Shown here in pieces: positions 34,564 through 48,350 of a stretch of DNA of 64,000 nt. Every line of letters begins with the position of its first letter. Positions within the stretch are counted from its first letter, which is position 1. Position numbers and translations under genes: made by a program. The stretch is from Bombus terrestris (Eukaryota; Arthropoda; Insecta; Hymenoptera; Apidae), in NCBI RefSeq assembly GCF_910591885.1, contig NC_063275.1, positions 23,424,501 through 23,488,500 on the forward strand. Reading direction: 5' to 3'. The notes beneath the pieces are model-generated. The model was given only the letters and a program-made list of their open reading frames with translations. It ran no database searches and was not told where the DNA came from.

Positions 34564-36840
34564 TAATATGGTTAATTATATACAGTAAATATCTCACACA
34601 ATACAGTTGAATAGTTTGATCATAGATGTCGCAAATTTGTTATTGGTTTTTATGATAGGAGGCGGTCTTGACATTCGGTTTGTAAACAAATACAAATGAA
34701 ATATAGGTAATGTTTAATATGCGTGCAGCCAGGTCAGAGATCCGAGTCGTATCGGGATGAAGAGGCAACCGATCAACAAACCACGTGGCAACATCGCTAT
34801 ACCCTCCTCTTTTTTCCCCTTTCCTGTTGCTTGATGTCCCTTACATCGTCTCCCACTATAATCATCGACTGCATCGAGGCGAAAGCACATTTACATTTTT
34901 TTGCGTACAGTACGTTGCAACATTCTTGCTTTGAGGTTTCAACTACCGATGGCGCCACTCCCAGAATCAGTAAAAAATACATACATATGTTGTATATTGA
35001 AAGAAAACTAAGAAAGATTTATAAGTTCATATTCAGGATCGTAGATAATACATTACGGGGGTTCTCCGTCATGTTTTATGTTTTTAGATTGAATTTTATT
35101 CCATATCTCAGTTTCTCCATTATGTTAACCTACTAAAGACTATGTTAACACAACGTTACATTTGTAATTTTTTTTTTTAATCGATTCACATTACTATTAT
35201 TATTGAATACATATGTTGTGACTATTGTGATTAAGAAAAAAAATTCCAAGAATTTACTCGATATTCTATCTAAATTTTACAACTTTATTAAGTTTGAAAG
35301 GATGGAGTATTTTGTAACATTATGATAATTCCTTCTTTTCTTTAAATTACAACATTTCTTTTCGTGTCTTCTATTTATAACGAACTTTTACAATATCTAT
35401 TATTCTAATACATTTTTGGTACTTTGGCAGAACAGTATTTTACTTTATTTACATTTTTTCTAATAATACATTTATGCACACATTTACATATTATTTTATT
35501 GCTTGGTGCTTAATGGTTTATTTAAGCTTAATTTTTATGAAATTTTTATATATTTCTCCGAATGAAATTATTCTAATTTTATGATTTTAACATATTTTAA
35601 CATGTATAGAAAGAATTTTATGCTTATGCAGAGAGGATATACTTTTATAGATTATAATAGTAGGATATCATCCATTGGATGGAATCCAAAAGTGCATGCA
35701 TTATCAACGATATCTCAGTTCGAATCATTGAACATTTTGTTACGCTCCTGAACAATATCATCCTTGAGAAAAACAAGGACGGATGGGTAACGTACAGAGC
35801 AAATTCGGCATATCGAAGGAAAACTGGTTTGCCTTCACGTAGTACTTATTACGATACTTGTCGAATGAATGCCAGTTTGTGAAATGTGAACGCGTTTCTA
35901 AGTACGTAATAAAGTTGCCGAAATAAAGTACACCCCTCTAGATGGTAAAATTTTATTGAATGTTACCTGTGATGCGCCACACGTCACTGACCTGCTTTTG
36001 AAATTGAATTAAGACAACAGCCATATAGCATACAATGTGAATGAAAAGATGCAATAAAATAATTTGTAATTAAAAGATTCGAGAAGAGATATTTATGAAA
36101 ACCAAATCATGTTGATAAAGGTTTTGATATTTTCCATTATACATGTTCAATATACATACAGAAAATAATAAAAGAAACAATATTTATATACATTCTTAAA
36201 TATCATAATAAGGTAGAAGCATTTCAAAAATTTGTAGGGAAAACAAAAAATAATATTTTGGGACATACCATGTTCATCATATTTACACATTATTTTGTTG
36301 TGGTTTCACGGTTCCTATTTTTAGATACCAGTTTTATCGATATACCATAATTTTCTGTATTTCTTTTCTTTTCCTCCCAAAGTGATCAATCTTGACTGAA
36401 TAGTCACAAAATAATAATCTTAACTATTAGATCTTTTTATTAATAAACGTAAAGCATATTTCTGTTTATAATAATTTAAAAGTTTTAATGTCTATAATAA
36501 TAGATGAAATTATATATAATAGTTGAATGAAATTATATTTTCTTCATTAATCTCTCTCAAAATGACAGAAATCTCCACGCTATAACGATTCTACAATTAG
36601 TTTGACAATGATGGATATTAGTATGAAAAGTAATAATTTCAAGGGAAGAAGATATACATCTGTGTCCTAATACATCGTATCCTTGATTCAACACATTTTA
36701 TCAATAACGTTTAACATAGATATTAACAATAGTGTAGTATAATATGAAACAAGTAATTTTGGTGATTCTATATAGAAAAAAAGTGTTTGTAAAGTGTCGA
36801 TTTCCTTTAGCACGTTGTTTTTCTTTGCAGTTTTATCGTG

Positions 36841-37137
36841 TATAATATAAAGTGGGGATTCGTGAGATTATGGACGCCCCCTAGTAGCATGCGTGCGTCA
36901 GAGAACGTAGCGTCTTGCACGTATACACTGTCAAGCCGAAATCGCGGTGTTAGTTACAGACTGGCAACAAATCGATGTAAACAAGTATAATAAAGATGGT
37001 GACGATCAGTGGTTTTTTCTTCGTGACAAATTATCGCGAATGAACTTTTTACATGATTTTTACATACTGTACGGACAGAAACGGAGCTAATTTTGATCTA
37101 CTGTCACGATCATCGAAACATGCTGTTTTCAGTAAAG
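36841..37137 (+). promoter_or_regulatory. promoter and 5' UTR exon of SINHCAF
   Basis: The composition rises in CpG from about 36850. A CTCF-like core in reverse orientation (CTACTAGGGGGCG) lies at 36875-36889. A donor TAAAG|GTACAT at 37137 can pair with the acceptor TTTTTTTCAG ending at 37429, 25 bases before the SINHCAF ATG. The first exon is therefore probably non-coding. Confidence 0.5.
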
Positions 37138-37454
37138 GTACATTATTTTCAGGACGCGTTTAAACGTACGGTTCACGATTATGTTATACATGTATGTTCC
37201 TATATGCAATTCTTCTTTGTAGGTAATTACTTACAATAATAAACATAAACCGATAATAAATTGTGAAAAAATATATTGGAATGAATTTGGTTGGGATAAA
37301 CTTTTATTGGTTTTTTGTGAATTTGTTATCATGTGATATGCTTTCTTTATGTAAGATTCTACAAGATTTTAATCTGATTGATTATATGTTGATTTAAAAA
37401 ATGTTATTTAATGTTTCAATTTTTTTCAGAAGCAGTTTGAAAATAACGTGCAAA

Positions 37455-39096
37455 ATGTTTAGTTTTCATAAGCCAAAGGTGTATCGATCTAGTACTGGAT
37501 GCTGCATTTGCAAAGCCAAATCCAGCAGGTAAGCAACATAACATAATTTTAATAAATACAGTCTTTTATATAATGTATTGTTTTACAAATTAAATTATCG
37601 TAATAATGATGTAACATTTTCTTGTTTTATTTACAGCTCAAGGTTTACAGATAGTAAAAAGTATGAAGATGATTTTATGGAATGCTTTCAACTTGAGGAA
37701 AGAAGAACTGGAGAAATTTGTAATGCATGTGTACTTTTGGTAAAAAGATGGAAAAAATTACCTGCAGGAAGCAATCGTAATTGGAGACATGTAAGTTTTA
37801 ATAAATATCAATTGCGTTAGTTGATTATACACATTTATTCTCACACAAATTAAATACGATTATATACAGATTAATTTTTTGTACTTTACAGGTTGTAGAT
37901 GCACGTGCAGGACCTGGTATCAAATCGTTGACAAAATTTAAATCAAAAAATAAAAAGAAAATGAAAGATATACCAGAAAAGTTTGAAAAGATCATGAAAA
38001 AGAAACACATGTATTTGAAAGCAGATAGAGATCGAGAACAAAGCCCAGCAATGAGTGATGATTTAACAGGTTGGTGTTTAGCAAGTTTGTATTTTTAAAT
38101 AAAATGTTTTAAAACTATAATTTTACGATTATTTTTTGCTTTGTTCTTTTTAGAAGATTATTTGAATGGAAATGGTAGTAAAGGTTCAAGTCGAGTTGGT
38201 AGTCCTATAGATAGTGATGATATTCAAGTAACTGAAAAACAATTAGATATCCAAGATGATGCAGAATCAAAGGATGATATAACTGTCAATGGTTTTATTG
38301 ATTTAACATATTTCAAAAGGTTAGTCTTTCAATATTAAACAGTTAAAAAGTTTTTAATAATTTATAAACAGAACTTGATAGATTTTTCTTTGGTATTTGA
38401 AATATGTATACTTTTTTACTTATTAAGTTCTAAAAAAGCTCTTCATAAAAGATTATACAGTTATATTATTTTAGGGAGATCATTTGCTGTGGAACAATAT
38501 TCAAAGGTCCATATGGAGAAGTAATAGTGGATCCTTCATTGATAAAGCCTTGTATAGGTTGTATAGCTAGACAACAGCGACAACAACAAACGAATGCATT
38601 AAGTTGCAGTCCTGTACATAGTTCTGCATCTGCCAGTCCTGTTCACAGTTCTGCATCTGCTAGTCCTGCTCATAGCGTAGAGTCTGGTACAGAGGCAACA
38701 GTCTCTAAGCAAACAGGCAAAACGTTTAGTGACTCATCATCTGATTCCGGTTACGATGAATCTTCCAACCAAGGAGTTGGTGAGAGTAAAATTACCAAAA
38801 TTATTCAGAATGCAAATGCTACTGTAAAACCAGCAGTTAAAATACAACCATTGAAAAGTGTTCAACTAAAAGCTATACCAGTATCGGAAGCTGTCAGGTT
38901 AAAAACAGATGTGCCAATTAAGTTGGTACCTATAAAACAAATCGATCAATTATCTTGTAAGCCATTGTCTTTAGTTTCTTCTGCTAATGTTACTTTAAGC
39001 AGTAGTACTTCACACTCCATCGTTACCGTCCCAAGTAATCCACTTGTCGATTTTGCCATGCACGCAGCCTCCTCCAGGCAATCAGTCTCTAATTAA
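37455..39096 (+). CDS. Sinhcaf: SIN3-HDAC complex-associated factor (FAM60A family)
   Basis: Subunit of the SIN3-HDAC chromatin repression complex in the nucleus. Exons: 37455-37528, 37637-37790, 37892-38069, 38154-38319, 38475-39096, in phase, giving 397 residues. The N-terminus has the family cysteine-rich block FHKPKVYRSSTGCCICKAKS, then DICNACVLL-like EICNACVLLVKRWKKLPAGS and VVDARAGP. A second conserved block near the exon 4/5 junction reads FIDLTYFKREIICCG, then GPYGEV and a Cys pair (KPCIGC). Vertebrate proteins of this family end soon after that block, at about 220 residues. Here a roughly 160-residue Ser/Thr-rich tail follows, beginning with a 27-base tandem repeat and containing the acidic motif SSDSGYDESSN. 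Confidence 0.92.
38608..38676 (+). repeat. Sinhcaf: coding 27-base tandem repeat in SINHCAF
   Basis: Two full units (38608-38634, 38635-38661) and a partial third (38662-38676) encode SPVHSSASA, SPVHSSASA and SPAHS. The copies differ at a few, mostly synonymous, positions. This suggests a recent but not brand-new expansion in a disordered region. Confidence 0.8.
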
Positions 39097-42000
39097 TGTC
39101 AGTCTCTTATAGAATTTTAATTTATTTTTTTCTTATATAGTTAGATATATGCTACGATGGAAAATTGTGTGTTATGTATGCTATTATTACCATCCCAGGT
39201 TACAAAGGCTCTGGATAAGATTGTTTAAGTTTTATCATATCGAGCATAGTTTATAATGTTATAAATGGTGGCAAAAATGAATTCTTATAATTAGAATAAC
39301 TGTTATGATGTACAGTAGATAGATAGTGCTCTTAGGGATGGTTGCGTAGGATTCATGTCCTTGATCGTTGGTTATTAAAAAATATATATATAAATATATA
39401 ATTATATATATGATATTGTCTTTATGGACGTGAATTCTTAAATTGTATTCCACGTCTGTTAGATGATTTTTAAGAATGATAATTGAAGAAGAGCACAATG
39501 TTTCTACTGAATACCGTTTGTAGCATATACAAAATCCTCATAAACTGCCATGCATTAATTGTTAACTCTCCACAAATGATTTTCAAATGTGGAAAGTTAT
39601 CAATTATTTTATAAGTTTAATAATTAACTACATACATCAAAATACTGTGATGACATCGTAATGTAATGTGAGATATAAGATTATTATTCAGGCAAGTGGC
39701 AGTTTATACTATCTTCGTCTTAAGCATTAGTTAATGTACTCTATGGTATACAAGTTTTCTTATCCATAGCTTTTTGTTTTCTGGATTATCTATCATTGCA
39801 ATTGTATATGTGAATATTTGTGTAGAAGTTCCAAGATGCCAATCACGTTTCAAACATTTGGGTCCAAAAATTTTAAAAAAGAATTCACTTAGGGTCATGA
39901 TAGCTACATTGTACCAGATGCATTTGATATGATCCATATAAAGGTCCATGACGTTAAGATTAAGTAATTCAACTTAAGAAACGAATGTGTTCAGGTACTG
40001 TAAATCCTGACCCACTAATAGCAATAATATGAAGAGTAACTTTATAATAAAATAAATGAAGTCTGTTGAATAGCATCATATCAATATGATGATATATTTA
40101 GGCAGTATTATTAGAGAGAAATTGAATGAGAATATGGCAATCAGATTGGCAAACTGGACCAGCAAAACTTTGTTATAATATTTCAGGGTGACTGCAGCAT
40201 TAAAATAAAAACAATTGATTAATAGCAGAATAACGACATATGGAGTAAGAATAATGCTAAGTAAGTGAAAACTGTTAGTTCCTAGTTTTCAAAGATGGGC
40301 ACATAACCGAACAAAAGCACATAGAAGTACCTGTTGAAAACAGATTTCTGTGATTATTGGAACATTGTTTTCTATTTTTTTTTTTCTTTTTCTTTTTCTT
40401 TTTTCTCCTTTTTTTGATCAATAGATAATCTTATACGCACAATGATTATTCAAATCGAGATATATATTTATTTAACCCAGGAGTTATTACGATTTTTTTA
40501 GAAACATATTTTATAAGATACATCTAAAATAACATGTAAATTCAATATTACAAAAAAAAAAAAGTAGCAATTCTTCATTTCAAGTTAAAATAATCTTAAT
40601 CATGAAACCAAAGATGTGTGAAAGATATGTATTTATTTTATATTTGGGACAGATAACCCGATGAATAATATAAATTTTTATTTGAATATATTAATTGACT
40701 GTAGAATCAGAATTGAAATTACACATGTGCAATACGTAGCAATTGTTTTTATATAACACTATGCATGATACAAAGTTTTTTATTTAAATCAATTAAATTT
40801 TAATAATAATTTACTTCTGGGATAGTAGCAATTTTTATAATATTTCTCTCACACAGGCATTTGGTTTAAAATTTTTTAATGCCGCGTTTTTGCTGCCCAT
40901 CTGGCTTAAGCTCATTGACAATCGTTATTTAACAAGGAAACGATAACAGTTTTTCATATAGAATCAAACATCGAAACTATGATTTGTATAAGGACAACGT
41001 TGATGACTTTGTCCTTTTACAAATTTTAATTGTACATTTTTTTGGACTAGGAGACTTTATGATCTCTTTACTGTGAATATTAATAACTATGTTTTTGTTG
41101 TAACTCACACGTTATGATTTATATAATAATTAATATATGTCACAAAGAAAGGTTGGATCATAGGTTAATAAATCATATGTAATTAATAATATATATTGAA
41201 TTTTTAAAAAGCGAGAATAAATTTTAGAACTTAAGAGCTCATATTACAATTAAGATTTCTATAATATACTCGTTCAACTTATAGCATATAATTTTTTAAA
41301 GTGATCTTTATAAACTTTCTATGATCCTTCCTTAAAACAAATAAGAAATACTTGTTTAATTTATTTATTTCGTAAGTTTATTTACTTGCAATATATGCTA
41401 TTCCGTTTTTCTATATAAATTTATATATATTTTTATACAAATTAATCTCTGCTTTTTATGGAATAAACTTTCTGTAGCACTGCCAGAAAAGAGGGACACA
41501 AAGAGGAACATTTGATTCCAGGTCAATCTGCTGGCAATATTCAATGAACTATTTATTTTCAATTAGCTTACATATATATATACATATATATAATATATAT
41601 TAATCTATTATTGAGTTATTTACATCTTAAGAGAAGGAAATTATAAATGGTGCCCACAGATTGATTAAACATTAGGAAAATATTATAAAATAAGCTTACG
41701 TAAGAAAATTTTGTAACAAATGCAAAAATGGTCTCTTGTTTAAAGTAACATAATTACGTGATACATAAAGAATATAAATAATTGTGCGTTTTTTAGTGAA
41801 AATGTGAATGATAAATTAAAACTTTATTCATTACAAAGAGTATATATGATATAACGTACAAGCAGCTATTAAAGATGATATTACATGCTATCTGTTGTAA
41901 ATAGCTGCATAAAAACATCAAATTGTGTTACGTAGCACAGTGATGTTGCATTCAAAATTTTAAAAAGTATTTAATTTCCAATTCTTCAGATGTCTCTTGA

Positions 42001-43141
42001 AAATAGAACTAAATGAAAGGAAAAACAATCGAAATTTCTATGCATTGCTATCATGTAATTTGAATTTGATGTCCCTTGGCACAGAGAAATATAGTAATTG
42101 AAATACATTTAATATGTTTTGATTTAAAGCAAATCTCGAGGAAATTTTTAAACGGTATAGTTTGTGAGATTTATTGGAACGTCTTGTAAATATGTCGCGA
42201 GAATTCGAAAATGATGTACTTAAAAATTTTATTCGTCTTCCTAAGCGATTTTTTTTTAATTACAATTAATTATAAATTATTGTCTACTATTGAGACTACT
42301 GGTAAACTATTCATTCTGATAATTACAAACCCAAAAATTGATGACCATTTATCTCGAGATTGATTTCTTCATCATTTCAATAAATCTTACAAATCATAGT
42401 TATTTTTCAAGAGAACGAAGGCATCACGCAAGTCTCTTTAATGTACATCGCTCGAAATTTATATGTCAATTTTCTTCTGTTGTGCAAAAGTACATAATGG
42501 GAAAAGGCTTTTGAAAGAATAAAGGAAAATCAAACCGTGAGAGAAAATTGACATAAATTACTGATTTTTATACGAAGATTTTATTACACACATATATACA
42601 TTTGCATCGTTTGAATACATCGTGTACGTTAACATTGGAAAATGTGTAACAAAATAAGAAGAAACTATTACGATCTATAATATTCGAAGAAACATGTGAT
42701 TTTGACAAAAGAACTGCGTGACTTTGGCGAATCGTTATTGTCGATTTGCATTACTTCTTTTCACGATCGTATTTCACAAAAATGTCCCTTGAAAAACAAG
42801 AACTGCTAATTGATTAATTGAGCGAGAGGGAGAGAGAGTAAGAGCGCGTGAGCGAGAGAGATACAAAACAATTAAAAAAAAATGGTGCAAGTATTTTACT
42901 ACAGTGACCTGGCAGATTCCGATATTAAAATATTTTGCGATGAGAAACGTATGAACGATTCTTCCCGAAGGAATATACTGTACAAGCTTCTTTTCTATAT
43001 CGATCTTTTGTACAACAGAAATTATTTAGAGAAAGAAAAAAGGGAAAAACAGAGGATCGTAGGCGACACAAAAAATTCTAGAATCAATCCTACGATCCGT
43101 ACATAAATATTTGTCTGACGAACAAAGAGTGGTCATTTTCT

Positions 43142-43173
<32 letters not shown>

Positions 43174-43903
43174 ACTGTGATTCTTTACGTTCGGTAATTT
43201 TAAGTAATTTATCGAAGCACGATAATTTATATAGCTACATTTATTTATATGCATATGCTAAAAGAAATTATGGTGCGATTCTTAGTCTGAAAATTTTGAG
43301 TATTTTTCGTGCATCTGCATTTTTATTTTTACAAATTATAAGCCGGTGTTTCTCCTTATCTATAGTTTGTTCCTTCTCAATCAATTCCTTTTTTTTTTTT
43401 TTTGTTCTTATTCCTCTTTTTCTTCTTTTTCTTTTTTTTTATTTTTAATTAAATAAGTTTCATGTATAGGTACTGATGTATCGCATTAAACTTCTTTTTG
43501 TTTTAAATTCACATACATCGAGAGAGAAAGAGACAGACAGATTAAAAAGGAATGACAATTTCGAAGCATGATATAGCATGGAAAAATATATATAATTGTG
43601 ATGTACACAAGCTCACGAAAATATTCGAACGATGATGTATATACACATATATATAATTGAAGTAGACACAGATCCTACGGAATAGATAATACATACATAT
43701 TTTGAAACAGAATTCAATGAAATTTATATACATGTTCTCCATACATAATGAATGATTCAATTTCAAAATACCTGTTATATTATAGGATCTGTATCTAGTA
43801 CGATTGTAAATACACCGTCATTTGAATACTTTGTGTGTCCTGTGTATGTGTTTTATAAGAAGATCGATCTCGCAAGAACGTTTTAGCTGTATGGTGATAA
43901 TGG

Positions 43904-43904
<1 letters not shown>

Positions 43905-43943
<39 letters not shown>
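43905..43943 (+). repeat. (GAT)13 microsatellite
   Basis: Thirteen perfect GAT units are followed by GATAATGATAATGA, a decayed continuation. Confidence 0.9.
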
Positions 43944-44271
43944 AATGATAATGAATTGACCATCGTGATTGTGCTGCAGCAGAAACAGAGAAAAAAAACT
44001 TTTACATCAATTTATTAAAGATATAACGATTGTGAGACTGATCGATGTATTTAGAAGATAACTTTTATTTACATACAACTATTAGAGATAGGCGAGAATA
44101 TATTGTACTATTCGTGCATATATTATTAATGAAATTCTAATGATAATAATAAGAAACGATGACTGCCGCAACAAATATATCTCGTTATCGCAATGATTAT
44201 TATATACATACGGTATGGAACATTTGTACATACATACATATATATACATATATATGTATTTATATATATGT

Positions 44272-44303
<32 letters not shown>

Positions 44304-45053
44304 TAATTTTAGACTAGCATGTCCAATTCCAATCATTGTACAATGATCATGGAAGTATTAAATCGTTGGTCGATTATCCCATGGTTTGTTTCCTTTTAAA
44401 ACACAGCGCAACTAATGGGACGGTCGATTATTACGATTGAAGAAAAAAGCAAAGTATACCACCTTTCGCTATGTACAACTTTGTAATAAAACGATTTTAC
44501 TTTTAAGGAATCCATCAGTCATGCAAATTGTAAAATGATAACGATTGTATACCATGAAATTGTCATGGTGATTCTTAACGTAGTCCAACGCACATATAAT
44601 TATATTTTATCTTGATTGATTCTTCTTTCTTTTCTTTTTTTTGTAGAAAAATTTATAGCTTGAATATAGATTGTATTTATACGTATTGTATATCTTTCTT
44701 TATTTCTTTTTTATTTTCTACGATATGTGTCGTCGACGTGACGTTAGAAAGAGCAAAGCAAACTCGACAAATCAACACCAATCGTGAATCAATGAATTTG
44801 TATTATATCAATATCAAGGAGGAAAAGGAAAAATGATATGTACTTCTATTACATATATATTATATACATATACATATACATATACACGTATAGAAAAGTC
44901 TGTGAGATACCAAATTTTGATAGATAAATAAATAATATAAATCGTATATATATATATATAAAGATAGAACATACTTAAAAGGGATGCGCAATATATTAAG
45001 AAATGTATCTCTTACTTTTATGTTTTTGGTTTATACAGATATACGAAAGAAGA

Positions 45054-45054
45054 A

Positions 45055-45135
<81 letters not shown>

Positions 45136-45178
45136 TACTATTACTACTACTATTACTACTACTACTACTACTATTATT
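45054..45178 (+). repeat. (ATT)n/(ACT)n compound microsatellite
   Basis: About 26 uninterrupted ATT/TAT units run to about 45131, then ACT/ATT mixed units to 45178. The poly-isoleucine and poly-leucine open frames over this tract are products of the repeat, not genes. Confidence 0.92.
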
Positions 45179-46409
45179 TACGTCTTTACTGTTACGCTGT
45201 GATGATTAGTCAGTACGACGTATTTAAACTGTTTTTTTATAAAATGCATCTCAAGCTGTTCGAACGATTGTAACTGAGAGTTCGCTATTGCGGGGATTCT
45301 CAAAAGTAGATCGAACGAGTATAAAGTTCATAAAACATGATTGAAAACTGAGAACACGTAAGAGGTAGAAGATTAAGATATCGAAGCATTTTGCATTTGA
45401 ATGTCATAAGTATTTTACTGGACGGTGATCTTGAGATATTAAATCGAGCAGCTTTTTCAACCATCCCATGAAATGTTTCTATGTAGAATAAGCTTATAGA
45501 ATTAAAATATATTTGACTGAAAGAATTATGAAATTCTGTACCTTATCGTACATATTTACAAAAAAAAAAAAATGAAAATTGTAAAAGTGCAATTAAATCG
45601 CTGTGGTGAAAAATATATTTCCTTAAGACCAAGAGAGTTTTAGGAAAGAAACAAAAATTGAATATCGAATGAAAGTGCAAAATGCTTACACAAAATATTA
45701 TATATGAATCCATATTGATAGTTTTTTGTAGAAATTCTTTGTATTCATGTCTTACTTAATAATAAAAAAAAAAAGAAAAATATAAGAACAAAAATTTCTA
45801 ATTTGAAGCAAAATACAAAGGAGCAGAAACAAAATTTAATCGAACAAATGCATACGTAAATATTCATGACGTTAGGTGCGGTATCAGAAAGTTTGAGAAA
45901 CCCTGCTCTACGAATTAAGTTCTAAACCATTCTTCTTAAGTTCTAAGACGTCATTCTTAAATCATTAACTTTTTATTTTTTATACGAACCAATTAGCAAT
46001 ACTAATGGGATATTTTCATAATTTTCACGTAACTAGAGTGATAAAAAGTAAGTTTTTAAATCACGGAATCAAAGCCAAACAAATGCGTATATGATAGGGT
46101 GACTAAAAAACTATACGCGCGCAATAATTAGATTTTATTAGCGTAAAGATCGTTAAATGGCCAAACTTCCCCCGGATATTTCTTTTCCCAATACAAAATA
46201 ACTCTAAGTGACCGCAATAAGATCTTACAATTTTCCATACGTACCAATAGAGAATATAAGGAGCACATATTATTGTCATTACTCTTAGAGATACTAAATA
46301 ATAATGTTTTGTAATTTATATATATCTTTACACGTCTATATATAATACATAAATACGTAAAACTGTACATAGAAATAATGGAAGTTTTTTACGTTATATC
46401 TACGATCTG

Positions 46410-46440
<31 letters not shown>

Positions 46441-47481
46441 TTACATGCATCTTATAAAATAATGCTTGTGTACATTGCATACTAAATGAACATTTTTATC
46501 TATTGCGTGATAAACAAAATCACGCGAGAAGTATTATGTACTTATTCCAATTGTTAAATACTGATTAAAATATTATATATAAAATTCATACAACTTTTCA
46601 TGAATCATTGCATCGTATAAAATATGCATTTTCGATAAAATTTAGATAATTTATGAGTTCTATCAGTTTAATTTATTAATACTGACACCTGTAACATGTA
46701 CGGGCATACATTAGTACGCCAAATTTATTATACATTCGTTTTCTGACAGCTTGTTTTCTTTATTCACTGATATCTATGACTTTAAGTATGATATTTTATG
46801 TCAAGAATATATATATATATTGCCTTCCTAACGCTGTCTGATGTATATTTGGTGAATAAAACATATGATAGCAGCTTTTGATAGCAGCTTAAGTTAATGA
46901 TTTAGCAGCTTTTTGTGCTAGCTTCTCGCATTTACTCTTTTAGTCTTTGATCAGATAGCGTTCAGGAATTTCTTTTCTATATAGCTATTTCTTTCCGACA
47001 ACTTTGAACCTTATTTCGTTTTTATTATTTTTGTTATTGTTTTTGCTATTATTAATTGTTATGCTCTTATATTCTTTTACACAATCAGGTATGTAAGTCT
47101 CTCTATTCCAGTAAAAATATTTTTTCTATTCCATACTCGGCCACAAAAGCAGAAAATATGAAATATATCCTGGGGATATGAATTCATACAAAAAGATTTA
47201 AGCATTAAAGAATTAACATTGAGGTTTATACAAATCTGCCAATTTCTGTATAATACCTATTACATACTTAGAAATTTATATCTCCATAATTGCCCTTGTT
47301 TTAACAAATTATAATTATTCGATTACTCAAGTATTCCAGTTATTATGTATTCAAGGCAAATGTAATACATAAGTCACCTTTTAGCAAGGTCATATAAACA
47401 GGTTTTGACATTTATATACCGAAAACATAAAAGGAATTGTTGAAAAATTGTGTCGTGAGAGATCAACATGGAAAACAAGAA

Positions 47482-47566
47482 GTCTCGTTCTGCGCATGCG
47501 TGACATGCTATGAATATCTCAGAAACAGAGACACTTACTCATTTCTGTCTGTACGCAAAACGAGAC
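47482..47566. repeat. imperfect inverted repeat (hairpin) with NRF1-like palindrome
   Basis: The left arm GTCTCGTTCTGCGCA (47482-47496) pairs with the right arm TACGCAAAACGAGAC (47552-47566) at 13 of 15 positions. An inner CAGAAA...TTTCTG stem lies at about 47519-47548. The left arm runs into TGCGCATGCGTG, which fits the NRF1 consensus. It could be a structured RNA or a promoter element about 1 kb upstream of HDHD3. Confidence 0.4.
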
Positions 47567-48350
47567 CTTTCCAAAGGATATCTTAATCTTTTTCGATTTA
47601 AGAGATGGACGGGTTTTTCTAGCGAGTGTCTAGACCTATTTGTATGACGGTGTTTTAAAGCATAAACACTATAAATATTATACAAAAATGATTAGAAGTG
47701 CATGTACACATATACACTATTCTAACGATTCGAAAGAATATTATATTATAATATATTAAAATTATTCTAATTTCACTTAATTTTAATTTAAAATTTATGG
47801 TAGAAATATATCATAGGTACGTATTTTTAACTATTATCTGTATCATGTTTTCTTCAGGAATATGTCACGTGTTAACGGATAAACGGCGTGAGAATAGTAT
47901 ACCTATTCTGGTTTCTAGTGCATGAGCTTAGCTTTGCTAACACACCTACTGTACGTTTGTGCTTCTTCACGATATTGTAGTTTCATACGTGAGTATATTT
48001 TCAACTTATTTTTTAAATAACTTACAATTTTTGTCAAACCATTTTTATAAATTTCATGAATAAGAATTTATCAATATTTTATAATTATAATATTACAAAC
48101 AAAAAACTACTATAATACAATTTCTTTACATAATTATATATAGAATTTAAATTCTTGTGATATAAATAGATTTTTAAATATCACATAATATAATGTAGAG
48201 ATATAACCATTCAACATATTACAACAATAAAGCAATACATATAAAATGCATATAAAAAGATCACATCATTCGAAGTAATATCAAAACTACGTTTTCATAC
48301 GTAAATAAATTAAAAATATGTAAATTCCAAAGACTTTATTGTTAACTTCC

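Larger units (their letters stand above)
31001..36840. other. gene-poor spacer between Rab21 and SINHCAF
   Basis: I recognise no protein gene here. The interval contains CTCF-like motifs (31371, 31640, 34945, 35932), CpG-richer patches at 32040-32140 and 32880-33170, a diverged tandem duplication at 34342-34563, and otherwise AT-rich DNA. Open frames such as 31496-31747 (+), 32649-32996 (-), 34723-35136 (+) and 35679-35882 (+) have no detectable family signature. The 32-33 kb patches could be upstream non-coding exons or promoters of SINHCAF or of a long non-coding RNA. Confidence 0.45.
39097..48350. other. long AT-rich stretch: SINHCAF 3' UTR and gene-free DNA
   Basis: No protein gene is recognised over 9 kb. 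AATAAA signals at 40051-40056, 41462-41467 and 46855-46860 could end short or very long SINHCAF 3' UTRs. The stretch is packed with simple repeats: T-rich near 40375-40415, GA-rich 42826-42865, pyrimidine 43139-43172, GAT at 43905, TA-rich 44221-44300, ATT at 45054, TA 46411-46434. An inverted repeat with an NRF1-like site lies at 47482-47566. Short open frames here (42882-43106, 43542-43766, 46128-46370) look like chance. Confidence 0.5.

Noticed and set aside
35679..35882. 67-codon plus-strand frame with an ordinary-looking composition
   Set aside because: No motif, no neighbouring exon and no promoter cue. Too short to support alone.
42882..43106. 74-codon plus-strand frame after a GA-rich tract
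   Set aside because: Low-complexity Lys/Glu-rich end and no family resemblance; probably chance in AT-rich DNA.
44984..45209. Two overlapping plus-strand open frames of 68-72 codons
   Set aside because: They are poly-isoleucine and poly-leucine translations of the ATT microsatellite.
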